From Tholera decimalis (lineage: Eukaryota > Arthropoda > Insecta > Lepidoptera > Noctuidae), in contig OW964555.2 in NCBI GenBank assembly GCA_943138885.2, forward strand, positions 15,642,001-15,706,000: a stretch of 64,000 bases of DNA. The letters run 5' to 3'. This document shows, piece after piece, positions 1 through 11,280 of the stretch (its first letter is position 1; each line of letters begins with the position of its first letter). The position numbers and the translations under genes were made by a program. The notes beneath the pieces are model-generated. The model saw nothing but the letters and a program-made list of their open reading frames with translations. It was not told the origin of the DNA and did not search any database.

Positions 1-247
1 AAGTGCACGGCTTCTTTGGATGATAATAAACGATATGGCAAGGGTTTTCAAACCCTATGTGTGGAGCATATTAGAAATTTCAATACATTGATACCAGAGA
101 CCGAATTTTTCAAATTAAGAAGAACGAAGAGAATTATCGTTTTATTGGCAAGTGACGTGGAAAGTGATGACCCTCATAGTGCTGTGACACGTTTGTTATT
201 ACTGGTATTCAAGAAACATATGAAACCGATAATTTGGGGTCAATTCT
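1..247 (+). CDS. Possible partial coding exon at left edge, product unknown
   Basis: The plus strand is open from base 1 through 269, reading KCTASLDDNKRYGKGF at its start, and no initiator ATG is needed because the frame enters from outside the window. A good splice donor (GTGAGT) begins at 248, so the segment may be an internal or first exon with its upstream part to the left. The peptide is charged and not low-complexity, with a hydrophobic stretch near RIIVLLASDV. I recognise no domain. Alternatives are a chance open frame or a transposon remnant. The exon call is inference only. Confidence 0.25.
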
Positions 248-479
248 GTGAGTCACTTATTTTGAGCTGAAACTTTGCATAGAGACTCCATACCAGATGT
301 TGTCTTCAGCCCTTTTGGATAGATATGGGTTTTCCGTTACACGTTGTATAATCACCTCGAGGATCCATTACGGTAGAAGTAGGAAGTAGATTTAGAAGAT
401 AAACAAATACGAGTACATATATAATTTAGGTACCATGAATGAATATACTCGTATTTAGGTACACTACGGCATATGATAT

Positions 480-655
480 TAGCTTCCTGCCCGCGACTTC
501 GTCCGCAAACCTTAATAAATTATACACCTAAACCTTCCTCTTGAATCATTCTATCTATTACAAAAAACCGCATCAAAATCTGTCACGTAGTTTTAAAGAT
601 CTAAGCATACATAGGGACAGACAGCGGGAAGCGACTTTGTTTTATACTATGTGAT
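480..655 (-). repeat. Dispersed lepidopteran-type repeat, minus orientation
   Basis: The block starts with the reverse complement of a CCGCGGGCAGGAAGCTA-like end and runs to a TTTTATACTATGTGAT end. Both the terminal GC-rich motif and the interior (AAACCTTCCTCTTGAATCA, AAAATCTGTCACGTAGTTT) match wording I recall from many moth and butterfly genomic clones. It has no coding potential. Its class (Helitron-derived or LINE tail) is uncertain. Confidence 0.5.
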
Positions 656-1175
656 AGGCATGGGTGCCTAATAATGGGTTATATGGTAACTAGTATTATG
701 GTAAGTTTCCTTTGTTTGCAAGCGAAAGAAAACATATCAAGGAAAAGGAAAATGTGCTCATATGTCGCTCGTTTTGACTTGCAATTTTCTTGGAAATTCT
801 TGCAAGTGAGCCAACAATGCAGCATATTGAAATCGAGGCATCGATTTTCGATCAACATTGCAGATCAATTTCCTCAAACTTCGTGTGAAGTTTTCGAGAA
901 TATACGGTTCATTACTAAATCGTTTAACAGTACTTCTCTACTCGTACTTTATTACTGATGGAGTTTGAAAACAAAGAAAAAGGTGAACTAGACAAGTAGG
1001 TACTGAACTATAGATTACCCAAGTTAGTAGTTTTATTTAACGCCAGCAGTGTCCTAGCTGCAGAAACACAGATAAACGTTAGCGTATTTTACTTAAAAAG
1101 TTTCTGCTCTAGAAACATTTTTGTAATTTTCTTCACCAGCATTGCTCTCAAAGAAGTGCAGAAAAACATCATGAG
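656..1175. other. Non-coding spacer, nothing recognised
   Basis: AT-rich DNA. A 94-codon open frame at 674-958 has no recognisable motif and no gene signals around it, so I do not call it. Confidence 0.5.
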
Positions 1176-1330
1176 GGAACCTGCATGTCCTAGGACCAAA
1201 AACACGAAGACAGGCGACATCCACCAATCCACGCTGGGCTTGTGTCGTGTCGGCCCATGCCCTCTCATGGAGAGGAAGCCTGTTGGGACACAGGCTTCCT
1301 CTGTGGGAATGTTATAGGTTGGTTATGTTA
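1176..1330 (+). repeat. RTE-type LINE 3' tail-like fragment
   Basis: The stretch CATCCACCAATCCACGC followed by GCCCTCTCATGGAGAGGA resembles the 3' end of lepidopteran RTE LINEs (compare 29860-29942). It contains a 12-bp inverted repeat (GAGGAAGCCTGT and ACAGGCTTCCTC, six-base loop). It ends in an imperfect GTTATGTTATG tail. No coding sequence remains. Confidence 0.35.
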
Positions 1331-1737
1331 TGTCTATGATTAGTAAAACATCCGTCAGTCCGGCAGCTGAAACAGCGGCATGGTCACTATGATTCGTTTT
1401 TAGAGAGCACTTTCAAATGTCTTGGTGGGAAAACTCTGAAACGTAGGAATTTTTGGTAAAGGGGAATGGACGTGCTCATACATATAAAATGTTAAGTCGT
1501 ACTAGAAATGTGATTGAACTTATTGTGAGTGCGTGTGCAATATGTTTGAAAATTGCCAGTTATTGTGTCGATTTTTCCACAATCTGATAAGGTATTCTAA
1601 AATTATAAGAGATGATAGAAAATTAACCTCTCTCGACACTCGACAATACACCTAGGATGTAGCTGCCTTTAAACCCAGGGTTTAGACTGTAAATACAAAG
1701 AAAGTAGCCACCAACGCCATTGTCTGTTTCATGTAGT

Positions 1738-1982
1738 CTATACTAATATTATAGAGAGGTAAAATTTGTAAGTTTGTATGTATGGGATAATCTCTGAAAC
1801 TACCGAACTGATTTTGAAAATTCTTTCGCTTTTTTGTAGCTGCATTATCCCTGAGTGCTATAAATTATCTTTATATCACGCATATTAGCCGAGTTATTAT
1901 AATCTTTGTCAAGCAAGTCGGGGACGGAATCCCGTGGAATATTTTCGACTTCTACGCGGACGAAGTCGCAGGCAGAAGCTAG
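1738..1982 (+). mobile_element. Non-autonomous Helitron-like element (Lep1-type)
   Basis: It begins TATACTAATATTATAGAG and ends ACGAAGTCGCAGGCAGAAG followed by CTAGT, the start and end seen in the short non-autonomous Helitron or Helentron derivatives of Lepidoptera. The interior carries the usual CGAACTGATTTTGAAAATTC phrase. Such elements have no ORF and move with helicase supplied in trans. Similar copies lie at 23650-23864, 23900-24148, 35715-36095 and 53389-53540. Confidence 0.6.
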
Positions 1983-2710
1983 TATTAAATATTGGAAAAA
2001 GTTCCATCATATTCGTACTTATTGCTAGGAAGAATATAAGTTCTATTTACTTTTACGAGAGCATTGTCGGGACCAAGAAGGTGCTTTATATTGTATGGGA
2101 GATAAAACCAGGCTATTTATGGGGGCGTCTATATAATGTGAGCCGGCGGCAAGTCGTAACAACACTTCGACATATTACGCCATTTGTTTTTTTATTGATC
2201 AGTGAGTTTATGTTGCCGCTTACGTTGCGTCGGAGTGAGTCTACTAGACTATTCAATAGTTACTATGCGGGTAGGTATTACGGTTTCCGTATATGTTTAA
2301 TAAAATATATAAAAAGTTATGGTTATAGGCAGATTATTATCTTGTTAATTTCAAATTCCATTTAAAGAACCCCATAAGCGATTATTATTTGTCCACTAAA
2401 TTTAGTTTACCGTTAACAGAGACATTTTCAAACAGAAGCTATAATATAAAATGTAAATAGCAAATCTATGATATTTATTTATGGTAGATTTATTCGGTAT
2501 CGCCCGGAATGTCAGTCGTACATGTTATATCCGAGTATACTACAGTAGTCATTTGTCTCCATAAATGCCCTCATTTGGCTAATTATATTCAGTATTAGCA
2601 TTTTGATTACATGATCACGAATGATTTACTTACAGTCTAACCACAGGCTACACCCACCCATCTTTCTTTATGGTATGGTCCTGTTATAATATGTAGAAGA
2701 TAAATGGAAC

Positions 2711-2720
2711 TATATAAATA
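2711..2720 (+). promoter_or_regulatory. TATA box of the lipase gene
   Basis: TATATAAATA lies 62 bp before the preferred ATG at 2782. Transcription would start near 2740-2745, leaving a 5' leader of about 40 nt. The position and the match to consensus support a TATA-driven, probably regulated promoter. No initiator motif is clear. Confidence 0.5.
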
Positions 2721-2781
2721 GCGTCCTGATTTTAAACGCTAGTATTATATATTGACATATGAAACAGAAACAGTGATCAAG

Positions 2782-4089
2782 ATGATCAAAACAGTTTTAT
2801 TTGCAATTAGTATTCTTTATATTAAGTGCTCGGCACTTAGCAACGATCTGCGTGATAATAGTGAATTATTTGCTATTAAAGAATTTAGCAATTATCTCAA
2901 ATTCACTGAGGAATCCAACCAGTTCGACAGTACGAGGGTCCAGGGTGACTTAAAATTGTATACAGCTGGTCTTAATAATGAAGACATGTATCTAAACGTT
3001 TCTCAGCTAATATACAAATATGGATACCCCGTGGAGGAACATAAAGTTAAAACAGAAGATGGATATATTGTTACATTGGTGAGGATACCTGGTGAGGGAC
3101 CTGTCGTATTTTTAATGCATGGAATGCTAGGCTGCGCAGATGACTGGGTGACGGCCGGCACGGAGAGCGGAATGGCCTATTTACTTGCTAACGAAGGATA
3201 TGATGTGTGGATGGGTAACGCTCGTGGCAACAAACATTCGAGGGAACATGAGACTAAAATACCCTCTAAGTTTGAATTTTGGGATTTTAGTTGGGATGAG
3301 ATTGGACGCTACGACTTACCAGCGATGATAGACCACGCGTTGGATACAAGGAATCAGTCACAGTTGATTTACATCGGCCACTCACAGGGCAGTACAGCTT
3401 TCTTCGTCATGTCCTCTGAACTACTGGCGTACAATGATAAAGTATCTCTGATGATAGCGCTGTCAGCTCCAACTGCGATACCTAATATGAAAAGTCCTTT
3501 TCTTAACTTTCTTAAGATCATAACGCTTTTTCATCCGGAACTGTTGTTTGTGCTTGTAAAAGAAATGGGTTTCTATGAATTTCTGCCGAGTAATGATTTA
3601 ATGAAACATTTTGGCCCTATCGTATGCGGTAAAGAAGAGCTTGCAGAGATCATCTGTAGTAATATTATGTTCATGTTCTGTGGTTTCGATGCTGCGCAGT
3701 TGAACATTACACAACTACCGGTAATTTTCGCTCACCAACCGTCTGGAGCGGCAACCAAACAAGTTGAACATTATTCGCAAGCGGTGTTATCGGGTAAATT
3801 TCGAAGATTTGATCATGGAGAAATGAAAAATGTGGAAATATATGGTTCTAAGACGCCCCCAGAATATCCTGTGGAGAAAATAACTACACCAATCGCATTA
3901 TTTTATAGTGACAACGACTGGCTTGTATCCTACGATGATACAGAGGCTCTGCGTAAACGGCTGCAAAATGTGGTGGAAGTTTATCAAGTGCCATATCCGC
4001 ATTTCAATCACGTGGATTATTTATTCGCTAAGGACGTTAAAACATTAGTGTTCTCCAAATTGTCTGCAGTGATTAAGCAATACCTGTAA
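2782..4089 (+). CDS. Secreted acid lipase / lipase 3-like alpha/beta hydrolase
   Basis: This encodes a 435-residue enzyme of the lysosomal-acid / gastric lipase family, expected to hydrolyse triglycerides or sterol esters outside the cell or in the gut lumen. I chose the ATG at 2782 over the in-frame codon at 2752 (TTG) because it begins a clear signal peptide (MIKTVLFAISILYIKCSA). An N-terminal Abhydro_lipase-type segment (about 75-105) precedes the hydrolase fold. The oxyanion motif HGMLG is at 113-117 and the nucleophile elbow GHSQG holds Ser201. Asp379 (in SDNDWL) and His410 (in FNHVDY) complete the triad. Several N-glycosylation sequons (NVS, NQS, NIT) fit secretion. Length is normal for insect members. 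The frame is intact and single-exon, which is notable because related insect genes often have introns. The triad order and spacing make the family call firm. The substrate is not shown by the sequence. Confidence 0.93.
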   Translation: MIKTVLFAISILYIKCSALSNDLRDNSELFAIKEFSNYLKFTEESNQFDSTRVQGDLKLYTAGLNNEDMYLNVSQLIYKYGYPVEEHKVKTEDGYIVTLVRIPGEGPVVFLMHGMLGCADDWVTAGTESGMAYLLANEGYDVWMGNARGNKHSREHETKIPSKFEFWDFSWDEIGRYDLPAMIDHALDTRNQSQLIYIGHSQGSTAFFVMSSELLAYNDKVSLMIALSAPTAIPNMKSPFLNFLKIITLFHPELLFVLVKEMGFYEFLPSNDLMKHFGPIVCGKEELAEIICSNIMFMFCGFDAAQLNITQLPVIFAHQPSGAATKQVEHYSQAVLSGKFRRFDHGEMKNVEIYGSKTPPEYPVEKITTPIALFYSDNDWLVSYDDTEALRKRLQNVVEVYQVPYPHFNHVDYLFAKDVKTLVFSKLSAVIKQYL

Positions 4090-4222
4090 CAAGTCAACGC
4101 ATCCTTGCTACTTATGTATGTGAATGTTTTAGTTTTATGATTATTTAGTATTTGTAAAAAAAATATCTAAATGGATGTGTTTTTTGTATTAATCCAAATC
4201 AAAGCTTTAATGTTAATGCTGT

Positions 4223-4228
4223 AATAAA
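4223..4228 (+). other. Polyadenylation signal of the lipase gene
   Basis: AATAAA lies 134 bp past the lipase stop codon and is followed by a T-rich stretch (ATTTTTGTCC). This gives a short 3' UTR of about 150-160 nt. Confidence 0.6.
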
Positions 4229-5211
4229 CCATTTTTGTCCTCACCAGTTGGCGCTATATGCGAGTAAGATCTTTAGCATAGCTGTTGTTTCATTATATTG
4301 CGGGTACAGTAATCAAGTTTGAGTTTTGAATGATGTTTTATGACTTGTAAGTGCGATTAAATATGACATCGAAGATGTCACATTGTTACGTACTTTAATT
4401 TTATCTAAAAAAGGAAGACACACGAGTTTCCGACAGAAAAACACTTACTGAAAGCGGTGGTTGATTCTGCCATCATTAATAGGTTATAATAAAATATTGA
4501 TAAATAAACAAAGTAAAAAGAGGCTAAGTCAAAGAAATAAAGCTAGTTGCACAAAGTAAAAGCATACATAATCTTTATGGAGAAAAACGTGGAAGAAACT
4601 TCACGCACTGTTTTGTTGCTGTATGTTATTATAGTCAGTTTCGTATTATAAAATCATGCTTTAATTGTCCCTGTTGCTTCTTAATGTGAGAATAATGAAC
4701 ATGTGTTGAAAATGAACAAAACAAAACAAACAATGAACAGAAAAAGAACATACCTATACTTATAACGATATAAGAGATAGTTAAATATAAGCCGGTGGCA
4801 TTTGCGAGATGAACAGTTTCAACGGTGCCCGTTCACGAACATGACACGTGTAGCTGCATCATTCAGCTCAACTATGTTGAAGCGAGACATTTAGGTGAAC
4901 ATGATAAACTTTCAACCCCTTTTTTTGTAAAACATCCATGTAGTTACACTTTCTTAATTTTATAATTTATAATTATAAAACCATGTTTTCTAATTTACCA
5001 AGAAAAAGAAAATAGTGGCCAATTAAATTTTTATATTATTTTTTGTATTATTTTAATTGTATTTTTTTTTATTGGTCTATTAAAAAAGTGGCCAATTACG
5101 AGTCGGACTCGCTCATTAAGAGTTCCGCAGTAGTAAGCATAAATTAGCGAAAATTAACATAGTTTTTTCCTCCTGGTAATTTTATTTAATTAAACTAGTA
5201 ACAATCCCGCC
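4229..5211. other. AT-rich intergenic DNA
   Basis: No ORF, splice-flanked open frame or repeat that I recognise. Runs of A and T are common toward 4900-5080. Confidence 0.5.
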
Positions 5212-7795
5212 ATATATCGCACCTTTGGGAACAAAGGGTCACTACTGCATGTTTTCCAACTTTACAGGAGGAGCATTTTTCGATTTTTTTTTATGTATTT
5301 TTTTTTTAACTCTGTATTGTTTTAGAGTATTGATGCGATTTTTACAGTCTTAAATCCGTAGTTTCTTCACGGACAATCTTGAATATTTAAAAAAATATAC
5401 AAGAAGGGGTTTCTGAGAAACAAGCCATAAACTGAGGAAAGGGTACCAAAAGTGACTTTTTGTTACAAATCGCTAACTGTCATATTGCAGAAATGACCTT
5501 TTTAAAAAATAATAACTTCATGAAAGTACGTATTTTTTATTGATACGGGTGATTTACGTTTATTTTTAGTAAAGATATATTTAACTGGAAACCAATACAA
5601 ACTAAAACAAGCAGAAAAAGAAGAAGAATCGGTAAAATACCATATTTATAGATAAAATAGAGGGTTATTAAATGAAATAGATGATATCTTTTTTATTTTT
5701 TATTTGTTTAATAAACAAATGGCATCAAAATTAAAAAAAGAATAACATACATTTTGAAACAGGTCCCACACCGAAACCCGTGTGGACGATATATTGGCCA
5801 ACTTGTATATTGGAGGCACCACAAGCTCAAGGTATTTGCTCTAAACTATAGAAAATGGCTTTCAAGTTACTGTCAGATAAAACCTTAATTATACTGAATA
5901 GTTATAATCATAAATATAATCGTTATAGTATAGATAAAATGACAGTAGCATGCTATTTAAGTATCTAAAATCTTTATGAAAGTTTAAGCTGTAGGTACTT
6001 AATATTTAATAAAATAATCAAAATAATGCTTTTAAGACCATGTCTCAGGTGCATGGCATGTAAAATCTAAATAAAACTAGGCATAGTCACACATTTCAAC
6101 ATAATAAATCAATCATCAGTCATACGATTAAAGAGTTTGCCGTTCGGCACTTATCATCTAATAAAACGAGTATCGTGGACAAAATTCTATAACATTCTCC
6201 TAAAAGATAAATTCTATAATTGATATAACGATATTAGCTTAATATTAAACAATCTCACAAATAACACTAATACTTAAACATCTTTATATACCTACGTTGT
6301 AATATTAAATTGCTTAAATGTACTTAAGTAAATCACATTCATCACAGTTTAGTAAGTATTTGGACTTTATTATCCAATTAGAAACTACAACTTTGGTAAC
6401 AAAATTATAAGGAAAATCAGTATCAAATGCTCTGCTGAAAATATAGCAATAAGTACGAGTACGACTCGCATCGCACTTGTTTAATTATAAAATAAAGAAA
6501 TATCAAAATATTGTGTTATAAATAGTTTCATAAACTTTCGGTATAATGTTGGTGTTAATTAAGGTTTGAATATCTGCCTTCTTTCGAGCACTTAAGGGGA
6601 TTTTACTGTCATAAGCCTGCTTTAATGTTACTTCGTGAGGTTGTTAGACTCTTGTGCTTCGTGTTATGGTATGAATACGATTGACTTCAATCCAGTTGCC
6701 CTCGTATGAAGTTTTGAAGTAATAAGAATAGGCGTTATCAGCCGCACTCTGTGTATGCCCCCGAACAAGGAATCTATGTTGAATAGTATTTATTTGCAGT
6801 TATTTACTGCATAATAATACAGGTTAATCATAAATCTGAAATCCAAAACAAAACAATTACTTAATAGATCAGCTCTAAATAATAATGTAAACAGAAAACC
6901 ATCTATCTAAGAAAGATTGGCTAGATAGAAAGTGTCTTTTTGTTATAAAAATAAATGTTTAATTTAATGAGAACATAAAGTACGATTTGGTGAAACTATT
7001 TTTTGGTTGATTCGATTAATTTGTGAGTTTTACCTAAAAGGGCCTTTTAATTTTCAAAGATAATAATGTCTCGCTTGATATTTTAATGTCACATCAGTTG
7101 TAAAATGGCATTATGTTTGTAATATTTATTATTACAAAAGTCATTGTAACAAATAAAACCTATTCATTTTATAAACAAAATATATTTTTTTATAAACCTT
7201 TATTTTTAAACATAAATGACCGTTTATTACCATCAAAACAATGAGTTTCTTTTGAAGCAAAAAAAAACACTTGTATACAATGATGATCAAAATGACTTTC
7301 TGCCTTAATATAAATACTAATCATTACAAAAATAATGTCACTTGTAAACAGAAGTGACGTTTTGGTTTCAATGAAAAGAAAAGTTTTATGGTAATAATTT
7401 CATTTAGAAAAAGAAGTGACGTTATGTTTGCAGCAAACAAATACCAAGATTTGGTAACAAAACGTGATTATTATCCATAAGTGACATTAATTTTGCAAGG
7501 AATATGTAAAATAAAAGTCATTACTTACCGTAGTGCCTCACCGTCACAAATGCGCAAGGTCACACATCGGCTGTCAAAACACTACTGACAGGATGAGACG
7601 TTATGTTTCAAGCAAACGGATCAATTACGCGAAATAATGTAACGACACTCCCTCCCTCAAACCGATGTTATTCATGCTATTGTCACCGTTTTTGCTGAGG
7701 ATATAGAGTCGATTATCGCGGTTTTTTCTGCATATTTAAGTCATTTTTGCAAAAAGTTGCAGTAGTGACCCTTTGTTCCCAAAGGTGCGATATAT
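5212..7795. mobile_element. Unclassified 2.58-kb DNA element with perfect 38-bp TIRs
   Basis: Bases 5212-5249 and 7758-7795 are exact inverted copies over 38 bp (core CGCACCTTTGGGAACAAAGG). The outermost six bases ATATAT are self-complementary, so they may be a target duplication rather than TIR. In that case the TIR is 32 bp starting CGCACC. The interior has no ORF. It is very AT-rich and repeatedly shows short motifs of the type GTGACTTTTTGTTAC, GTGACGTTATGTTTGCAGC and AAGTGACGTT, mostly near the ends, which look like subterminal transposase-binding repeats. I cannot assign a superfamily: the ends do not match piggyBac, Tc1/mariner or hAT ends that I know. It is probably a non-autonomous derivative. 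Confidence 0.7.
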
Positions 7796-7844
7796 ACTAA
7801 ACCTAACTATGTACATAAAAAAATAAAATAAAAAAGAAACAAGC

Positions 7845-8000
7845 TTAGGCGTCAAAGTACTCCTCCTCATCGCTGTCGTCCGGAAACGTACCCAGAAGAC
7901 TGGCAGCATTGCCACGTTGTATGGCAATGCTTATTCTTTGGGCAAAGAATGAGCCGGCCCTCCGTTTTTTCCTTATAATAATCGTAAAGCGGTTCACAGA
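7845..8000 (-). pseudogene. C-terminal coding remnant, probably of a mobile element
   Basis: On the minus strand a frame opens after a stop near 8001 and runs to a TAA at 7845-7847. It encodes about 50 residues, including RAGSFFAQRISIAIQRGNAA and ending in the acidic tail DDSDEEEYFDA. The ending looks like a true protein C-terminus, and the phrase resembles tails I have seen on insect transposon-encoded proteins, but I cannot name the family. It stops only 50 bp from the right TIR of the 5212-7795 element, just outside it. Confidence 0.35.
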
Positions 8001-9136
8001 ATATATCTAGCTACCAATTATAGTTTCGAAATAAAGTGGCTGTCACATATGGATTTTGCCATTCGGCTACGGAACCCTAAAACATGAATGGTGAATATTA
8101 ACTTGAAAATAAAATAATTACATATATCTGAAAAACAAAGTCAAGCATTTTCTTCCTTGAATATATAAATCTAACTAGTGGACCTAAGTGGATATACCTG
8201 TACTTTATAATATTCTGTTTTCACACCGTATTTTAAGTGTTAATAAGTGTCCAGAATCATCTCTCATTTTGTTAATAATTTTATGTGGTATTTTATTATG
8301 AAATTCTACATTTAAAAAAGGGCTTAATCGAAATTTGCCTATCTGAATCGAGGTTAGCCCAATTTTTACTGTTTCTAGTATAGATTTTTATTAACAGAAT
8401 TAGATTTTTCAGAAAAAAATACGAATCAGGTTTAAGTCCTACCTTTCCATCATATGAAATTCTATAATTTTCATGTTTATTTTCTTCTAGTTGATATGAA
8501 AGTTAATTGAATCAAATTAAGTGTAATGCATTACCCGATTTAAGACACATTACTTGGAAATAAACATATAGACAGACGAAGCAGCCTTAATATATTTGGC
8601 GCCGGCGTGCTTCTCACGACCGCATATAAAAACCAAATTTACTCAAGGCCCCACATCTATGTTGATATCAAGTAGGAAAGACGAAGACGGATTGCCTGCC
8701 GAGATTCACTTGGCGAAGAGACGCTAGAATACGCCAGCAATTTATCACTGTCTCTATGACGGCACCCAGACATCTCTGTTTGATCTGTTCCCATTAGCAG
8801 AAAATATATTGACGCTTTTGTCTTCAATACGATTAATTATATCCTTCTTTGATTTGGTTCCTCCGAAATCAAAGGAACCAAATCAATGAATCAAATGTCT
8901 ATACAAAGGTTAATTCGAATAAATACTAGAATTAACGTTTTTCTAGGTATTTCTCAAACTGCTGCGAATTAATTGCGTCCCTTAAACTATTTATTTAATT
9001 GACATTAGGCCGTGCCTACAAAAATGAAACGTGTCTTGAAAAACTTGCTTGGATGAAATGTTCACTGTCATTCTTAGAATGTGTTTCAGTAGCTTTACTA
9101 TATGTTTATAAGTTTATACTACTCTAGCTTCTGCCC
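8001..9136. other. Non-coding DNA with a small hairpin and repeat scraps
   Basis: GGCTACGGAACCCTAAAA near 8067 is a phrase common in lepidopteran dispersed repeats. A perfect 14-bp inverted repeat lies at 8849-8862 and 8873-8886 (arm TTGATTTGGTTCCT). A slightly GC-richer patch at 8590-8790 has no convincing open frame. Confidence 0.4.
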
Positions 9137-9300
9137 ATTACTTCAACCGACCACCAATCAACCGACGACAAAAAAAGGAGGAGGTTATCAAGTCGACGCG
9201 TATATTTTTTTTTATGTATGGTCACCAATTACTCGAAGACGGCTGAACCGATTTGGAAAATTATTTTTTTGCTTGGAAAGGTATACTTCGAAATTGGTCC
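9137..9300 (+). repeat. Dispersed insect repeat (AAGGAGGAGGTTATCA family)
   Basis: The order of phrases AAAGGAGGAGGTTATCAAGT, a T-run, GGCTGAACCGATTTGGAAAA, TATACTTC and GGTCCCATTATA matches a repeat found across moth genomes. Relatives in this window are at 21985-22360 (plus) and 27885-28080 (minus). It is non-coding. Confidence 0.5.
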
Positions 9301-9301
9301 C

Positions 9302-9392
9302 ATTATATATATATATACATATATAATGGGCATGTTGCATGTTGCATGCCACATATACATATATACTTACATTATATACATATATAATGTAA

Positions 9393-9431
<39 letters not shown>
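9302..9431. repeat. AT-dinucleotide microsatellite and short palindromes
   Basis: Stretches of (TA)n at 9303-9330 and about 9394-9431 flank a repeated CATGTTGCATG phrase and the inverted pair CTTACATTATAT / ATATAATGTAAG. The open frames here are simply AT repeats read as Tyr/Ile. Confidence 0.7.
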
Positions 9432-9433
<2 letters not shown>

Positions 9434-9668
9434 GTTTATATGTATTTTCGAGAGATCATAATTAAGAAAAAATTTAAATAGTTTAAAGTTGTAGTACTTA
9501 TATAGATATATTTGTCCGCAACCCTCGTGGAAGACCAACTTGCTCTTGGCTGGTTTTTTACGTATGTATATACCTACTTTTATTTCCGGTCCACAGACAA
9601 AAGATTCGTATAGTCGATCATAAAGATTATCTCTACAGCCAAAGTGCACTTGTACGTAAATCATAATT

Positions 9669-9790
9669 AGATTTTTTTTATTGATAATAGGCTCGCGTTT
9701 GACCACCATCTCACCTGATGGTAAGTGATGATGTGGTCGAAGATGAGCACGCTTGCCTAGAAGTAACCTATTCGCTCTTGACTTAAAGAC
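9669..9790 (-). repeat. SINE-like dispersed repeat, minus orientation
   Basis: A poly-T run at the left, followed by CACCATCTCACCTGATGGTA and CACGCTTGCCTAGAAG, marks this as a reverse-orientation copy of a short A-tailed repeat. Plus-strand copies or tails sit at 10392-10455, 11215-11262, 13335-13435, 14360-14445 and 26935-26992. All share the GACCGCA/ATCGCTTACATCAG core. Confidence 0.5.
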
Positions 9791-11214
9791 TCCCAAGTTA
9801 TAGCGATCAGGAAACACAGACTCCGTCGTCGTCCGTATAGGTTACATTAGGTACTTCTAACCCTCCAAACTTGACGATACACAAGTAGATTTTCTGATAA
9901 CAATTATATAATACTTCTATAGAAGCTCTTACTCTTTACGAAGAACCCTTGGCTGAAGTACACTTAACTGTGCGCTTAAGATAGCAGGAGTCCCTAAGGG
10001 TCATTAGTTTAACAGCGACTTGGCTATGAAGTACAGACTTGTTTGTATGGGAATAACGTTTAGAGAATACTTCCACTGTGCGTATGGCTAAGGTGTAGAA
10101 TTCTCTGTCGGAGCTTGTATTTCTTGATAGCCATAATAACTCGGGTGTCATCGATTCAAGAGTAAGTGGGTTACTCAAGCCGAAGGCACCAGGCCCTGCG
10201 GTAGATCATTAATGCGATGGGCAGACCCAAATAAGTCTGCTGTCGCCGACCCAATGTATGAGTGTTCCAAAATGACCGCCATCAGGCAGAAATGGCGAGA
10301 CATTATGAAGATGATCACAACTACTCAGAAAACTGATGGAACTACATGATGACCTCTGGCAATATCGTACCGATTGTGAAAAAGAAGAGAAGCATGCGTG
10401 ATCCATCTTTAACCGCATTGTCGCTTTCCATCAGGTATCAATAAAGAAAGATAAAATTTATATCAGATAAAAATGTTTTCAGATGATCAACGGGAAATTG
10501 AATCGAGACAATTTGCGTCTCGATCAACATTTCTGTTCATATGGAATGAGGTGAGTCGTTATGTAGATACTCTGACGCACCTACATATTTTATGTTAAAA
10601 AAGGCCGTTCCTTTAGATCTACCTGTAAAATATCCTGAATGGAGTGCTAGAAGTTAATAACATCCTTTAATGTGAACAAAAAAGTTTGACAGATTTTCAG
10701 TCTAAAGTTGAGTTTAACAAATACTCAATTTAAAATTCTTAATTTAGATATCACTGGTACCTCTATAAATAAAATGAATGCGTGGGCTGGTACTTTTAAA
10801 GAGTTATTCCGGTCTGATTCCCTGGGGAATCGGTTTTATTTTATTTATTTCTCTTATTAAAGTTGAATATTTTGTTCTGGTCGGATGCCCTGACCTGGAC
10901 TTCTGAGTTTGTATCGGTGTTTTCTCATGATTATCACATAGGAAACATGGGAAGTTAAAAAATTTTGAAAGTTAAAATTTACTTGTAGTTATTTAGCAAC
11001 GAAAAAATATAATATGAAGAGAAGTCTAGGCAATAGACAAGATCTATCTAATTACCTTAGATCAAATCACTAGACATAGTACGTCGAAGTTCGCATAAAT
11101 ATTCTTCAACTGGAGTATTTTGGGAATATGCTTGTAATCTGTGTATAGTTAAAATGTCTGCCGGTCAGTCGGACCGTAAGTGAAGACTGAAATGGTACAA
11201 AGTATTTAGATAAG
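9791..11214. other. Non-coding or decayed DNA
   Basis: A plus-strand frame near 10210-10345 reads MRWADPNKSAVADPMYEC and could be a transposon remnant, but I cannot support a family. A SINE-like tail lies at 10392-10455. Nothing else is recognised. Confidence 0.35.
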
Positions 11215-11280
11215 CACGTCCATCTTCAACCACATTATCGATTGCCATCAGATTAAATATCAGTCAAAACTAAGCCTCTT

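Noticed and set aside
1934..2365. A 143-codon plus-strand ORF
   Set aside because: Starts inside the Helitron-like element and has no domain or gene signals.
2752..2781. Ten extra codons upstream of the lipase ATG
   Set aside because: The in-frame codon at 2752 is TTG and the extension would hide the signal peptide. The ATG at 2782 gives a normal secreted protein.
5212..7795. Assignment of the 38-bp-TIR element to piggyBac or Tc1/mariner
   Set aside because: No TTAA at the ends, and the TA-rich ATATAT edge is too ambiguous to prove a TA target. No transposase is present to decide.
9212..9817. A 201-codon minus-strand ORF
   Set aside because: Its middle is the AT microsatellite read as Tyr-Ile repeats, and its head lies in a SINE-like repeat.
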